Source: Marinobacter algicola DG893 (lineage in GTDB: Bacteria; Pseudomonadota; Gammaproteobacteria; Pseudomonadales; Oleiphilaceae). Taken from it: a stretch of 40,604 bases of DNA. Numbering within the stretch: the first letter of the stretch is position 1; each line of letters begins with the position of its first letter. Under the pieces are notes generated by a model. The model was not told the origin of the DNA. It made no database searches and saw only the letters and a list, made by a program, of their open reading frames with translations. Position numbers and translations under genes: made by a program. Shown one piece after another: positions 1 through 10,264 of the stretch. The DNA lies in assembly GCF_000170835.1 (NCBI RefSeq), contig NZ_ABCP01000032.1, forward strand, positions 1-40,604, given 5' to 3'.

Positions 1-37
1 GGCAAGCTTCCGATAGCACCAAACACAAAATGCCTAC

Positions 38-52
38 CCCCTAAACTAGGGG
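38..52. other. small hairpin upstream of ybeZ
   Basis: CCCCTA (38-43) pairs with TAGGGG (47-52) around a three-base loop, about 20 bases before the ybeZ start. There is no T-run after it, so it is more likely a leader structure or the remnant of an upstream gene's 3' end than an intrinsic terminator. In relatives miaB often precedes ybeZ, but nothing of miaB is visible in these first 73 bases. Confidence 0.3.
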
Positions 53-73
53 AGTCATCAAAACGGAGCACTT

Positions 74-1057
74 TTGAACGCCAACGATCACAGACAATTC
101 GACCTGCACCCGGTAGACCAGCGCCGGCTAACCACCCTTTGCGGCCAGTTCGATGAGCACCTGAAGCACATTGAGCGGCGTATGAACGTCAAGATTGGCC
201 GTCGTGGCCATCATTTCCGGGTGGAAGGTGAAACTGAACACGTGGCAGCCGCTACTGAAGTTGTCCGGCACCTGTATCGGGAAACCGAAGCCAACGATGA
301 TATCTCGCCGGACATGGTTCACCTGTTTATCCGCGAGACCGGATTCGAACGGCTGCCGGATGACGTGCCTTATAAGGGCGCCGTGACCGTTATCAAAACC
401 CCGAAACTGCAGGCCAAGCCCCGAGGCGAGAACCAACAGAAATACGTACACAACATTCGTACCCACGATGTGAATTTCGGCATTGGTCCCGCCGGTACCG
501 GCAAAACCTGGCTGGCAGTGGCCTGCGCGGTTGAGGCACTGAAAGACGAACAGGTAAAGCGCATCCTGCTGGTCCGGCCGGCCGTGGAAGCCGGCGAAAA
601 GCTCGGCTTCCTGCCGGGTGATCTGGCCCAGAAGGTAGACCCTTACCTTCGCCCACTCTATGACGCCCTCTACGAAATGCTGGGCTTTGATCATGTGACA
701 CGGCTGATCGAAAAAAGCGTGATTGAGATCGCGCCACTCGCCTTCATGCGCGGCCGCACGCTCAACAATTCGTTTATCATCCTGGATGAGAGCCAGAACA
801 CCACCCGCGAACAGATGAAAATGTTCCTCACGCGGATCGGGTTTGGCTCCACCGCCGTGATCACCGGCGACACCACCCAGGTTGATCTCCCTCGCGGGCA
901 GAATTCCGGCCTGATCCATGCGGCCGGAGTGCTAAGCAAGGTGTCCGGTATTGGCTTCACACGGTTCGAGGCCCGGGATGTGGTCCGCCACCCGTTGGTG
1001 CAGCGGATTGTCGAGGCATACGATTCCTTTGACGACGGGAGCGCCACAGGCCAGTGA
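74..1057 (+). CDS. ybeZ: PhoH-like ATPase YbeZ
   Basis: P-loop NTPase of the PhoH family, 327 residues. It is associated with the endoribonuclease YbeY and thought to act in rRNA maturation or RNA metabolism in the cytoplasm; its precise reaction is unsettled. The N-terminal third has a KH-like nucleic-acid-binding look. Walker A GPAGTGKT is at residues 138-145 and the Walker B stretch FIILDES at about 234-240. The start is a TTG, chosen because a GGAG lies 5 bases upstream (65-68) and the N-terminus NANDHRQFDL fits the family. The stop overlaps the GTG start of ybeY by 4 bases, which suggests translational coupling. It is the first gene of ybeZ-ybeY-ybeX-lnt, an order conserved in gammaproteobacteria. 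Family assignment is firm; the rare start codon is inferred. Confidence 0.95.
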   Translation: MNANDHRQFDLHPVDQRRLTTLCGQFDEHLKHIERRMNVKIGRRGHHFRVEGETEHVAAATEVVRHLYRETEANDDISPDMVHLFIRETGFERLPDDVPYKGAVTVIKTPKLQAKPRGENQQKYVHNIRTHDVNFGIGPAGTGKTWLAVACAVEALKDEQVKRILLVRPAVEAGEKLGFLPGDLAQKVDPYLRPLYDALYEMLGFDHVTRLIEKSVIEIAPLAFMRGRTLNNSFIILDESQNTTREQMKMFLTRIGFGSTAVITGDTTQVDLPRGQNSGLIHAAGVLSKVSGIGFTRFEARDVVRHPLVQRIVEAYDSFDDGSATGQ

Positions 1058-1527
1058 GTGAACTGACAGTGGATTTGCAGCGGGCCGTCGAAGCGCCCGG
1101 AGTGCCAGAAGACGTCGAGTTCGAGCGCTGGGCACGGGCCGCGTGGTTGGGTGAGAATCCATCCGAGGTGACGATCCGCATCGTTGCCAGTGATGAGAGC
1201 GCCGACCTGAACAGCCAGTATCGCGGGAAATCAGGGCCAACCAATGTACTGTCCTTCCCATTTGAAGCGCCAGCCGGTATAACGGTTCCGTTGGCCGGTG
1301 ATCTGATCATCTGTGCTCCGGTTGTTGAAAAAGAAGCAACCGAGCAACAAAAAACACTGAAGGAACACTGGGCCCATATGGTGGTGCACGGTATGCTGCA
1401 CCTTCAGGGCTACGACCACATTGAAGACAATGATGCCGAGGTCATGGAAGCCCTCGAGATCCGGTTGCTTGGGCAACTCGGGTTCAGCAATCCTTACGAG
1501 ACAGAGGAAACGGAAAAAGACTCATGA
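1054..1527 (+). CDS. ybeY: rRNA maturation endoribonuclease YbeY
   Basis: Single-strand-specific, zinc-dependent endoribonuclease needed for 16S rRNA 3'-end maturation and late 70S quality control. The 157-residue length is normal for the family. The metal-binding signature HGMLHLQGYDH is present, with H112, H116 and H122 as the expected ligands; upstream, NVLSFPFE is also typical of the family. The GTG start overlaps the ybeZ stop (GTGA, 1054-1057) and the stop overlaps the ybeX start (ATGA, 1524-1527), so the three genes are probably translated in a coupled fashion. Nothing looks truncated. Confidence rests on the intact His triad and the conserved neighbourhood. Confidence 0.97.
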   Translation: MSELTVDLQRAVEAPGVPEDVEFERWARAAWLGENPSEVTIRIVASDESADLNSQYRGKSGPTNVLSFPFEAPAGITVPLAGDLIICAPVVEKEATEQQKTLKEHWAHMVVHGMLHLQGYDHIEDNDAEVMEALEIRLLGQLGFSNPYETEETEKDS

Positions 1528-2375
1528 ACGACGATCAGTCGAGTCGCAGTCAGGGCAGCAACAAGTCCTGGCTGGAGCGTATATCACAGGCCTTCTCCAG
1601 CGGGCCTGAGTCCGTCGAGGACGTGCTGGAAATCCTGCGGGACGCCGAGTCCCAGGAAATCATCGATACCGATGCCATGAGCATCATCGAAGGTGCCATG
1701 CAGGTGATCGACATGCGGGTGGATGAAATCATGATTCCCCGCTCCCAGATGGTCACCGTCAAGGCATCCCAGGACCCGAAAGAGTTCCTGGGGGAAATCA
1801 TTTCATCCGCCCACAGCCGCTTCCCGGTCATTGGCGACAGCCAGGACGATGTGATTGGCGTGCTGCTCGCCAAGGATCTGCTCCCCCTGGCCCTGAACAA
1901 CGACCTCAACTGGGCCCGCATCCGCGAGATTCTTCGCCCTCCCACGTTCGTACCGGAGAGCAAGCGCCTGAACCAGCTATTAAAAGAGTTCAAGGAAACC
2001 CGCAACCACATGGCCATTGTGGTGGATGAATACGGCGGTACTGCCGGCCTGATCACCATTGAGGATGTGCTGGAACAGATCGTGGGCGAAATCGAAGACG
2101 AACATGACTTCGACGAGGAGACCCACATCAAGGCCCGTGGCGATGGCACCTACGCCGTCAAGGCCGTAACGCCGGTGGACGACTTCAACGAATTCTTTGA
2201 AACCGAGCTTGACGAGGAAGAGTTCGACACCATCGGTGGCGTTGTGCTCAAGGAATTCGGCCATCTGCCCAGACGGGGCGAGTCGGTTGAGTTTGGCGGG
2301 TTGCAGTTTACTATTGCCAACGCCGATAACCGTGTCATCCGTCTGCTGCAGGTAACGCGTGGTGATGACCAGTAA
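1524..2375 (+). CDS. ybeX: CBS-domain CorC/HlyC family protein YbeX
   Basis: Protein of 283 residues with the YbeX/CorC architecture: a short N-terminal region, two CBS repeats (roughly residues 68-125 and 135-190; EYGGTAGLITIEDVLEQIVG is the typical end of the second) and a C-terminal CorC_HlyC/TerC-associated domain (about 205-280, containing DTIGGVV). CBS pairs bind adenine nucleotides. The family has been linked to magnesium and cobalt efflux and, more recently, to ribosome maturation alongside ybeZ and ybeY. No membrane segment is visible in this copy, so it should be cytosolic or peripheral. The start is ATG within the ATGA overlap with ybeY. The 3' end overlaps the start of lnt. Confidence 0.93.
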   Translation: MNDDQSSRSQGSNKSWLERISQAFSSGPESVEDVLEILRDAESQEIIDTDAMSIIEGAMQVIDMRVDEIMIPRSQMVTVKASQDPKEFLGEIISSAHSRFPVIGDSQDDVIGVLLAKDLLPLALNNDLNWARIREILRPPTFVPESKRLNQLLKEFKETRNHMAIVVDEYGGTAGLITIEDVLEQIVGEIEDEHDFDEETHIKARGDGTYAVKAVTPVDDFNEFFETELDEEEFDTIGGVVLKEFGHLPRRGESVEFGGLQFTIANADNRVIRLLQVTRGDDQ

Positions 2376-3915
2376 CACGACAGCCCAAACCTCCGTGCTG
2401 ACATCCGCCCTTTCTGAACATGCCTGGCTGCGAGCGGCGACACTGCTTGTTGCCGGTGCATTGCAAACACTCACTTTTTCACCCTTTAACTGGTGGTGGC
2501 TGGGGCCGTTGTCAGTCGCGCTGATACTGTTTTGCTGCCTGCCGCTGGCACCGCAAAAGCTGTTTCGGGCGGGCTGGCTGGTCGGATTGGGGCTGTTCGG
2601 TACCGGCGCAAGCTGGGTCTACATCAGTATCAGTGAACACGGCAACACGTCTGTTCCGCTGGCTTTCGTCCTGACGGTTATTTTTGTGGCGGGGCTTGCC
2701 CTTTTCCATGGTCTGGCGTTCTGGGCCTGGGGCAAACTGGCCAAAGTCAGCACGGTCAGGCGGCTGCTTCTGTTTCCGGCCATCTGGATACTCGGTGACT
2801 GGGTCCGGAGCTGGTTACTCACGGGCTTTCCCTGGCTCTACCTGGGAACGGCTCACGTTGATGGCCCACTGGGTGGATTTGCCCCCCTTATTGGTGTTTA
2901 CGGTGTTACCTTCTGGGTAACTGTCACCGGTGGTGCCGTCATTGCCTGCTGGTGGCTGGCGAGGACAACCCGCTATGCCAGCGCTGCCCTCGTCGCCGGT
3001 GTGGCGTTGCTACCTTGGGTCACCGGCCCGGCCGTCTCGCAAGCACAATGGACGGCCTTGGACTCGGAACCAACCACGTTTGTCGCGATGCAGGGCAACA
3101 TCCCTCAGCAAATCAAATGGGACCCGGACTTTCTTCGGGACCAGATCGTGGCGTATCTGGAACTGACGGAAGACCACTGGGATACCGATCTGATTCTGTG
3201 GCCGGAAACCGCTATTCCAATTCCCCAGGACCAGGCTGGCAAGATTATCGACCATATCAATGCAGAGCTGGGAGAGAACAGCACACTGATTACCGGCATC
3301 CCCTGGTATGGCTTCAGTGATCGCATTGAAGACTTTACCTATCACAACAGCATCATGGCGATTGGTAATGGCGGCGGCATCTACCACAAGCAGAAGCTGG
3401 TGCCTTTCGGAGAATATGTGCCGCTGCAGCAGTGGCTTCGCGGCCTGATCGGTTTTTTCGACCTGCCCATGTCCAGCTTCAGCCGGGGGCCAGCCAATCA
3501 GTCGCCACTTGAGGCCAGTGGCACGAACATTATGCCGTTTATCTGCTACGAAGTGGCCTATCCGGATTTTGTCGCCACCAACGCCCGCAACAGTGACATA
3601 CTGCTGACCATCAGTAACGATGGCTGGTTTGGCGATTCTATTGGTCCGCTGCAACACCTACAGATCGCCCGTATGCGAGCTCTGGAAACCGGTCGTTATA
3701 TGCTGCGGGGCACCAACAATGGCGTAACCGCTATTATTGACGAGAAAGGCCAGATCACCGAAACCATCCCTCAGTTTGAACGCGCGGTGATGACTGGCGA
3801 GGTCTATGCGGCGGAGGGCAATACGCCCTACATGCAATCCGGGTCCTGGCCGGTGTTGACGCTGGCGGCGATTCTTATCGTGTTTGTTCGGGAGCGGGTG
3901 ATTCCGCGGAACTGA
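2365..3915 (+). CDS. lnt: apolipoprotein N-acyltransferase
   Basis: Inner-membrane enzyme that adds the third acyl chain to the N-terminal cysteine of lipoproteins, completing their maturation. About 516 residues: an N-terminal multi-helix membrane part (residues ~15-220) and a C-terminal nitrilase domain. The catalytic triad is visible as Glu ~281 in WPETAIP, Lys ~342 just before the LVPFGEYVP block, and Cys ~394 in ICYEVAYPD; the spacing fits the E. coli enzyme. Starts GTG 2359, GTG 2362 and ATG 2365 are in frame. The ATG is preferred, and any of them overlaps the end of ybeX. It is the last gene of the ybeZYX-lnt unit and probably co-transcribed with it. The lipoprotein LptE encoded at 7492 would be one substrate. 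Confidence 0.96.
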   Translation: MTSNTTAQTSVLTSALSEHAWLRAATLLVAGALQTLTFSPFNWWWLGPLSVALILFCCLPLAPQKLFRAGWLVGLGLFGTGASWVYISISEHGNTSVPLAFVLTVIFVAGLALFHGLAFWAWGKLAKVSTVRRLLLFPAIWILGDWVRSWLLTGFPWLYLGTAHVDGPLGGFAPLIGVYGVTFWVTVTGGAVIACWWLARTTRYASAALVAGVALLPWVTGPAVSQAQWTALDSEPTTFVAMQGNIPQQIKWDPDFLRDQIVAYLELTEDHWDTDLILWPETAIPIPQDQAGKIIDHINAELGENSTLITGIPWYGFSDRIEDFTYHNSIMAIGNGGGIYHKQKLVPFGEYVPLQQWLRGLIGFFDLPMSSFSRGPANQSPLEASGTNIMPFICYEVAYPDFVATNARNSDILLTISNDGWFGDSIGPLQHLQIARMRALETGRYMLRGTNNGVTAIIDEKGQITETIPQFERAVMTGEVYAAEGNTPYMQSGSWPVLTLAAILIVFVRERVIPRN

Positions 3916-3936
3916 GTAGCCTGCATTTTGGTGTCC

Positions 3937-4029
3937 GGCCACGGGGTGGGGGTACCTTTTCTTTGGAAAAAGAACTCGCTGCGCTCGGACACCTTTTTCT
4001 GGCAGAAAAAGTACCCCCACCCCATGGCC
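3937..4029. repeat. REP-like 93-bp imperfect palindrome after lnt
   Basis: Left arm 3937-3955 (GGCCACGGGGTGGGGGTAC) is the reverse complement of right arm 4011-4029 with one mismatch. The pairing continues inward imperfectly through TTTTCTTTGG-AAAAAGA and TTTTTCTGGCAGAAAAA to a central GAACTCGCTGCGCTCGG palindromic core. Both strands are open in several frames and yield low-complexity Lys/Phe/Pro-rich pseudo-peptides, typical of dispersed intergenic palindromes rather than genes. It sits between lnt and the convergent zinc-ribbon gene, where REP/BIME-like elements often occur. It may act as a bidirectional transcription stop or mRNA-stabilising structure. Copy number elsewhere in the genome cannot be seen here. 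Confidence 0.75.
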
Positions 4030-4068
4030 GTTCTGGCTCTGTGCTGGACTCCCCTAGTCTTCCTATCC

Positions 4069-4617
4069 CTATTCGGACTTCCGTGGCCAGCGGCTGGTGA
4101 CGCGTTCGTAGTAGTGGGAGCCGCAGGCGTCACAGGGTTCCAGATGGCTGGTTGCAGTCAGGCAGCGCATGTGGCTGCAGTTGAGGCATTTGAACATGCC
4201 GGCGGTGGCCACTTCGCCGCTGATATACTGGCTGGGCTCATGGTTTTCCAGTTTCTGGTTCAGCTCGAGCGTATCCAGTCGGGTCTTGTCCGCCACCGAG
4301 AACAGCATATCCGCCAACTGGTGCTCCAGCAGGGAGATGTCCAGTTGCAACCATTCCTTCAGGCCTTCTCCGGTTTCTTCCACGAAATGCAGCAGGTGTT
4401 CAAGGTCACGCTGCAGGTACGCGCCAAGCAGGTCCGCTTCTTCGCGGGTCATCTCTGCCAGTTCATACTCGAATTCCACCGCCCGTTCGATTTCCTCTTT
4501 CAGGGTATCGCGGGTGGTATTCTCCATATCACTGAGCCGGGCCTGGACCCGCTCCAACATGCGGTCGTAGGCCTCGAGGGCCCTGCCTGAGAGATGATTG
4601 CGTTCTGGTTCGGTCAT
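4069..4617 (-). CDS. ybeL: zinc-ribbon protein of the YbeL/DUF1451 family
   Basis: 182-residue soluble protein with a long, acidic helical N-terminal part (residues ~5-125, rich in Glu and Leu, probably helical bundle or coiled coil). A C-terminal zinc ribbon follows, with CLNC at 144-147 and CDAC at 162-165, whose four cysteines should bind one Zn. This matches DUF1451 (E. coli YbeL), a family of unknown biochemical function. In E. coli ybeL also lies next to leuS, so the location supports the assignment. The ATG at 4617 begins MTEPERNHLSGRALEAYDRM, a normal family start. It is convergent with lnt and divergent from leuS. No function beyond zinc binding is claimed. Confidence 0.85.
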   Translation of the reverse strand: MTEPERNHLSGRALEAYDRMLERVQARLSDMENTTRDTLKEEIERAVEFEYELAEMTREEADLLGAYLQRDLEHLLHFVEETGEGLKEWLQLDISLLEHQLADMLFSVADKTRLDTLELNQKLENHEPSQYISGEVATAGMFKCLNCSHMRCLTATSHLEPCDACGSHYYERVTSRWPRKSE

Positions 4618-4653
4618 GACTGCTCCCTCATGGTGTACGGTCGGAGTGGCTAT

Positions 4654-4757
4654 GGCTGATCAGGGCACGCTGTGAATACGTCCATGTACGCTTGACAAAA
4701 ACATCCATGTTTTTTACGAGCCTACAGGGACGTATTCACGGCGTGCCCCAGTCAGCC
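4654..4757. repeat. second REP-like palindrome upstream of leuS
   Basis: Left arm 4663-4683 (GGGCACGCTGTGAATACGTCC) and right arm 4728-4748 are reverse complements with one mismatch; with further mismatches the pairing extends outward to GGCTGA (4654-4659) and TCAGCC (4752-4757). Inside lies a nested hairpin AAAAACAT-CC-ATGTTTTT (4697-4714). The sequence is unrelated to the 3937-4029 element. It lies in the divergent intergenic region between ybeL and leuS, outside any plausible gene, and has the form of a dispersed extragenic palindrome. Because it precedes leuS it could shape the 5' region, but no regulatory role is shown. Confidence 0.72.
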
Positions 4758-4880
4758 GCACCTGCCCGCCTTCCCCCCAAGCATGGCACAGTATCGGCAA
4801 ATTGGCAGACTACCTGTTAAGCCTTGTGTGCGTTAGAATGTCCGGCCGCTTCGCACATCTTTTTTGATACGGTCTGATAA

Positions 4881-7490
<2,610 letters not shown>

Positions 7491-7491
7491 T

Positions 7492-8064
7492 ATGAACCTC
7501 CTGGCGAGCCTCCCCAAGGTACTTCCGGCTGGCCTCGCCCTGTCACTTCTGGTGTCAGGATGCGGGTTTCAGCTACGGGGCGCCCCGCCGGTATCATCCG
7601 CATTGCAGCCGCTGGCTGTTGATTGCTCCGGCGATGTGCCAGAACAACTGTGTGGCTCGGTGAAGGAACAGCTGTCTCTGGGCAACATCGACCTTCAGCC
7701 CTCCGAAAAAGCCGATTATGTGCTCAACATCAGCAATTTCCGCCGGGAACGTCGTGCCAGCGCCATCACCGTGCGCGCCGCGGCTGCCGAGTATACGTTG
7801 CGGCAAACGGTCGATATTGAGGTTTTGACCTCCGACAAGGTTCCTCTGATTGCCCCAACCGACTTGAATAGCAGCGAAACCTATCGCTACGACGAATCCA
7901 ATGTATTGGCCAAGCAACGGGAAGAGGAAGCCCTCCAGGAGCAACTCTATGACCGACTGGCCCAGCAAATTATCTTTCGCCTGGCGCCCCTTGACCGGGA
8001 TCGCATAGACCGGCTGAAACAGGAAGCGGAACAGACCCGCGATCAAGACAGCGGCCAACCATGA
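7492..8064 (+). CDS. lptE: LPS-assembly outer-membrane lipoprotein LptE
   Basis: Lipoprotein partner of the beta-barrel LptD in inserting lipopolysaccharide into the outer membrane. It has 190 residues, with a lipoprotein signal peptide (hydrophobic stretch PAGLALSLL, lipobox LVSGC, lipidated Cys ~24) directly followed by GFQLRG, a hallmark of LptE/RlpB N-termini. The rest is a compact alpha/beta domain with a charged C-terminal tail. The ATG at 7492 is one base after the leuS stop; an upstream in-frame GTG within leuS is rejected because it would displace the signal peptide. The 3' end overlaps the holA start by 4 bases (ATGA). The residue after the lipid-Cys is Gly, compatible with export to the outer membrane. 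Confidence 0.92.
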   Translation: MNLLASLPKVLPAGLALSLLVSGCGFQLRGAPPVSSALQPLAVDCSGDVPEQLCGSVKEQLSLGNIDLQPSEKADYVLNISNFRRERRASAITVRAAAAEYTLRQTVDIEVLTSDKVPLIAPTDLNSSETYRYDESNVLAKQREEEALQEQLYDRLAQQIIFRLAPLDRDRIDRLKQEAEQTRDQDSGQP

Positions 8065-9068
8065 AGACCCAGGCCCACCAGCTACCCCAGCTTCTTCAGA
8101 AAGGCCTGTCACCTGTCTACCTGGTGTCAGGCGATGAGCCCCTGCTGGTTCAGGAATGCTGCGACCAGATCCGGAAGATTGCGCGAGAAGCGGGTTATCA
8201 GGACCGGGTAACCTTCCACGCCGACCAGCAGCTGGACTGGAACCGCGTGGGCGAAGAGTTTGGTGCGCTGTCGCTGTTTGCCGAGAAGCGCCGTATCGAA
8301 ATACACCTGCCTACCGGCAAACTGGGTGATGGCCGCGCCGTTCTCGAAAGCGTGCTGCAGAACCCTCCCGACGATATTGTGTTGCTACTGATCAGTGCAC
8401 GGCTGGACGCCGCCGAAACCCGCCGGAAGTGGTACAAGGAATTGCAGGACAAAGGCGTACACGTACCGGTATGGCCCATTGATACTGATAAATTCCCGGG
8501 TTGGCTGCAGCAGCGGGCTCGCAATCACGGCCTCAGCCTTACCCGCGGCGCACTGGACATCCTGGCGGAACGCCTCGAGGGTAACCTCCTGGCGGCAAGC
8601 CAGGAACTGGATCGCCTGGCGTTGTTGGGCACCGGTGCCACCATCGATGAAGACACCGTCGAACAGGCTGTCCAGGACAGCTCCCGCTTCAATGGTTTTG
8701 AGCTGGTGACGGAACTCCTCGCCGGCCGGGCGGCCCACGCTCGCAAAATCGTTGGAGTACTGCAGCAGGAAGGCGAGAACCCGCTGGGATTGCTAGCGGT
8801 ACTCACACGGGACCTGAACCTCACCATGGAACTGAATATCGCTGCTGCCAAACGGGAAAATACCGCTGGCTTCCTCAAAAAGCGCGGCGTGTTCCAGCCC
8901 CAGCGCGCAAGGGCCGTTGAACAGGCAGCAAGACGCCTGAACCGCCACCAGCTCAATACCGCACTGGAATTATGCAGCACCACTGACAGGGCCGCCAAAG
9001 GCTTTGATACGCTCTCCCCCTGGCATTATCTGCATGACCTGATCACCTTGCTCGCAAGGCCCGCCTGA
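8061..9068 (+). CDS. holA: DNA polymerase III delta subunit
   Basis: Clamp-loader subunit that opens the beta sliding clamp. The 335 residues match the family. The N-terminal region has the typical LVSGDEPLLVQECCDQIRK segment (about residues 21-40). The protein has the AAA+-like delta fold, with an extended C-terminal helical collar including GFDTLSPWHYLHDLITLLAR near the end. Its ATG overlaps the lptE stop. In E. coli nadD follows holA; here nadD is absent and a small helical protein follows after a gap. No terminator is obvious immediately after the stop. Assignment is supported by sequence features and the leuS-lptE-holA context. Confidence 0.95.
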   Translation: MKTQAHQLPQLLQKGLSPVYLVSGDEPLLVQECCDQIRKIAREAGYQDRVTFHADQQLDWNRVGEEFGALSLFAEKRRIEIHLPTGKLGDGRAVLESVLQNPPDDIVLLLISARLDAAETRRKWYKELQDKGVHVPVWPIDTDKFPGWLQQRARNHGLSLTRGALDILAERLEGNLLAASQELDRLALLGTGATIDEDTVEQAVQDSSRFNGFELVTELLAGRAAHARKIVGVLQQEGENPLGLLAVLTRDLNLTMELNIAAAKRENTAGFLKKRGVFQPQRARAVEQAARRLNRHQLNTALELCSTTDRAAKGFDTLSPWHYLHDLITLLARPA

Positions 9069-9155
9069 CGTAGAGAAATGGCCGTCATCCAGCTTGACAG
9101 CTTTCAATATTCGGTAGCATCGTATAGTTGTTAACGGCTAAAGGAGGTGCATGAT

Positions 9156-9419
9156 ATGAGCTTCCAGGACGAACTGAAAAAACTGTCCGAAAAGATTAAA
9201 CAGTACCGTGACGAAGCGCGGGTTCAGATGCATCTGGCCCATGAAGACGTGAAAGACGAGTGGGACGATCTGGAGAAGGACTGGGAACGGTTTCGCAGCA
9301 AACTCGACCACATCCTTCACGATGCTGAAGATGCATCAAAAGAGGCTCGCCAGACCGCTCATAAGCTGGGAGAAGATTTGAGAACGGGTTATCAGAATCT
9401 ACGTAACCGAAAGAAGTGA
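9156..9419 (+). CDS. small charged coiled-coil protein, unknown function
   Basis: 87-residue protein, almost entirely helical and highly charged, with repeated Lys/Glu/Asp and few hydrophobics, no Cys, no Pro and no signal peptide. The middle (EDVKDEWDDLEKDWERFRSK) suggests an amphipathic coiled coil. The start is set by a near-perfect Shine-Dalgarno AAGGAGGT (9141-9148) seven bases before ATG 9156; a GTG three codons earlier lies inside that site and is rejected. A possible -35 TTGACA (9094-9099) lies upstream, but the TATAGT at 9123-9128 is too far away for a standard spacer. The strong ribosome site suggests high expression. It resembles stress-type helical proteins only in composition; no family is claimed. 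Confidence 0.8.
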   Translation: MSFQDELKKLSEKIKQYRDEARVQMHLAHEDVKDEWDDLEKDWERFRSKLDHILHDAEDASKEARQTAHKLGEDLRTGYQNLRNRKK

Positions 9420-9454
9420 AGTGTTAACCAGTTAACATAATGCCACAAATAGCC

Positions 9455-9488
9455 ACACAGAGGCTCTCTCCCGGCAGAGCCTCTGTGT
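9455..9488 (+). terminator. terminator-like hairpin after the small helical gene
   Basis: ACACAGAGGCTCT (9455-9467) pairs perfectly with AGAGCCTCTGTGT (9476-9488), a 13-bp stem with an 8-base loop. The sequence after it is pyrimidine- and AT-rich but has no clean T-run, so termination strength is uncertain. It lies 35 bases after the stop of the preceding gene and before the endonuclease I-like gene, separating two transcription units. Confidence 0.6.
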
Positions 9489-9607
9489 CATACTTCTCAA
9501 TTATAAATGAATAAACCGTCATTTTTCTGACCGGCCGAATCTGTCCACTTCCCATCCTGGCCCGATCAGCAAAGGCGCTATCACGCGCTGAGAGGTATAA
9601 ATGGCTC

Positions 9608-10243
9608 ATGAAAACTAAAAACGTTGTTTTGGTCGCATTGGCGGCCTTGCTTGTCCCGTCTCTCGTTATCAGCCAGAACACCCGCTTCAGTGATCCGGAC
9701 ACCGTTGTGAACAATGAGTTCTGGGGCAACCTGTATGCCCAGGGCGGCACTTCCTTCTTCTGCGGCACACCCTTCGAGCGCAAAGGCTTTGTCCTTACGG
9801 AAGGCTATGTATACCCTCTGGCGGAAGTTCGCAACGCGCTTGGGTGCGGAACCAGCAGCCAATGCGACGATGATGACAGGTACCGGCAGATCGCATCAGA
9901 TCTTCATAACATGGTTCCCGTGCGCAGTCGCATTGAAATGTCCCGGAGAAACGCGATTTACGAAGAGTTGGGCGACACAAGCAGCCCGGACGAGTGCGGA
10001 ATTCGCGAGAGCGCGCAGTTTTTCGAGCCCCCGCAAAGGGTAAAAGGCGATATCGCCCGCACGGTGGCCTATATGGTGGACACCTACGACCTGCCCTGGG
10101 CAGGTGCTTCCCGGGTGTTCAAGAGCTGGAACCAGATTGACCCACCGGATGACCGGGAGCTTGTCCGCCATCGCCAGGTGGCCGACATCCAGGGTAACGA
10201 AAATCCTTTTGTTCTTGATCCAGGCCGGATAGAAAATCTGTAA
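9608..10243 (+). CDS. exported endonuclease I (EndA/NucM) family protein, possibly catalytically dead
   Basis: 211 residues with an N-terminal signal peptide (MKTKNVVLVALAALLVPSLV) for export. The C-terminal two thirds match the endonuclease I family: SDLHNMVP (~97-104), FEPPQRVKGDIAR (~139-151), an aromatic MVDTYDL helix, W174, and QGNENPFV (195-202). Cysteines at 52, 80, 86 and 130 could form disulfides. In E. coli EndA and Vibrio Vvn the active site is an EHVVP motif supplying the Mg-ligand Glu and general-base His. The corresponding stretch here reads EGYVYP (65-70), so by gapless alignment both residues become Gly66 and Tyr67. The Asn of the second half (N115) remains. It may be an inactive relative or use a changed site. 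The start is ATG 9608 with AGAGG upstream. No operon partner. Confidence 0.82.
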   Translation: MKTKNVVLVALAALLVPSLVISQNTRFSDPDTVVNNEFWGNLYAQGGTSFFCGTPFERKGFVLTEGYVYPLAEVRNALGCGTSSQCDDDDRYRQIASDLHNMVPVRSRIEMSRRNAIYEELGDTSSPDECGIRESAQFFEPPQRVKGDIARTVAYMVDTYDLPWAGASRVFKSWNQIDPPDDRELVRHRQVADIQGNENPFVLDPGRIENL

Positions 10244-10264
10244 GCGAGTACATAGCGCAGCATA

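Noticed and set aside
3928..4590. 220-codon plus-strand ORF and related short ORFs starting in the palindrome
   Set aside because: Starts within the REP-like element and then runs antisense through the zinc-ribbon gene; the peptide is an artefact of the repeat.
4802..4839. TTGGCA and TAGAAT upstream of leuS as a promoter
   Set aside because: The hexamers are 26 bases apart; no correctly spaced -35 for the TAGAAT.
9094..9128. TTGACA ... TATAGT as a promoter for the small helical gene
   Set aside because: The spacer is 23 bases, too long for a standard sigma70 promoter; a TAGCAT at 15 bases is too weak to call.
9423..9436. Twin GTTAAC motifs after the small helical gene
   Set aside because: Two 6-base palindromes two bases apart; similar to half of a BirA site but without the right spacing or orientation, probably chance.
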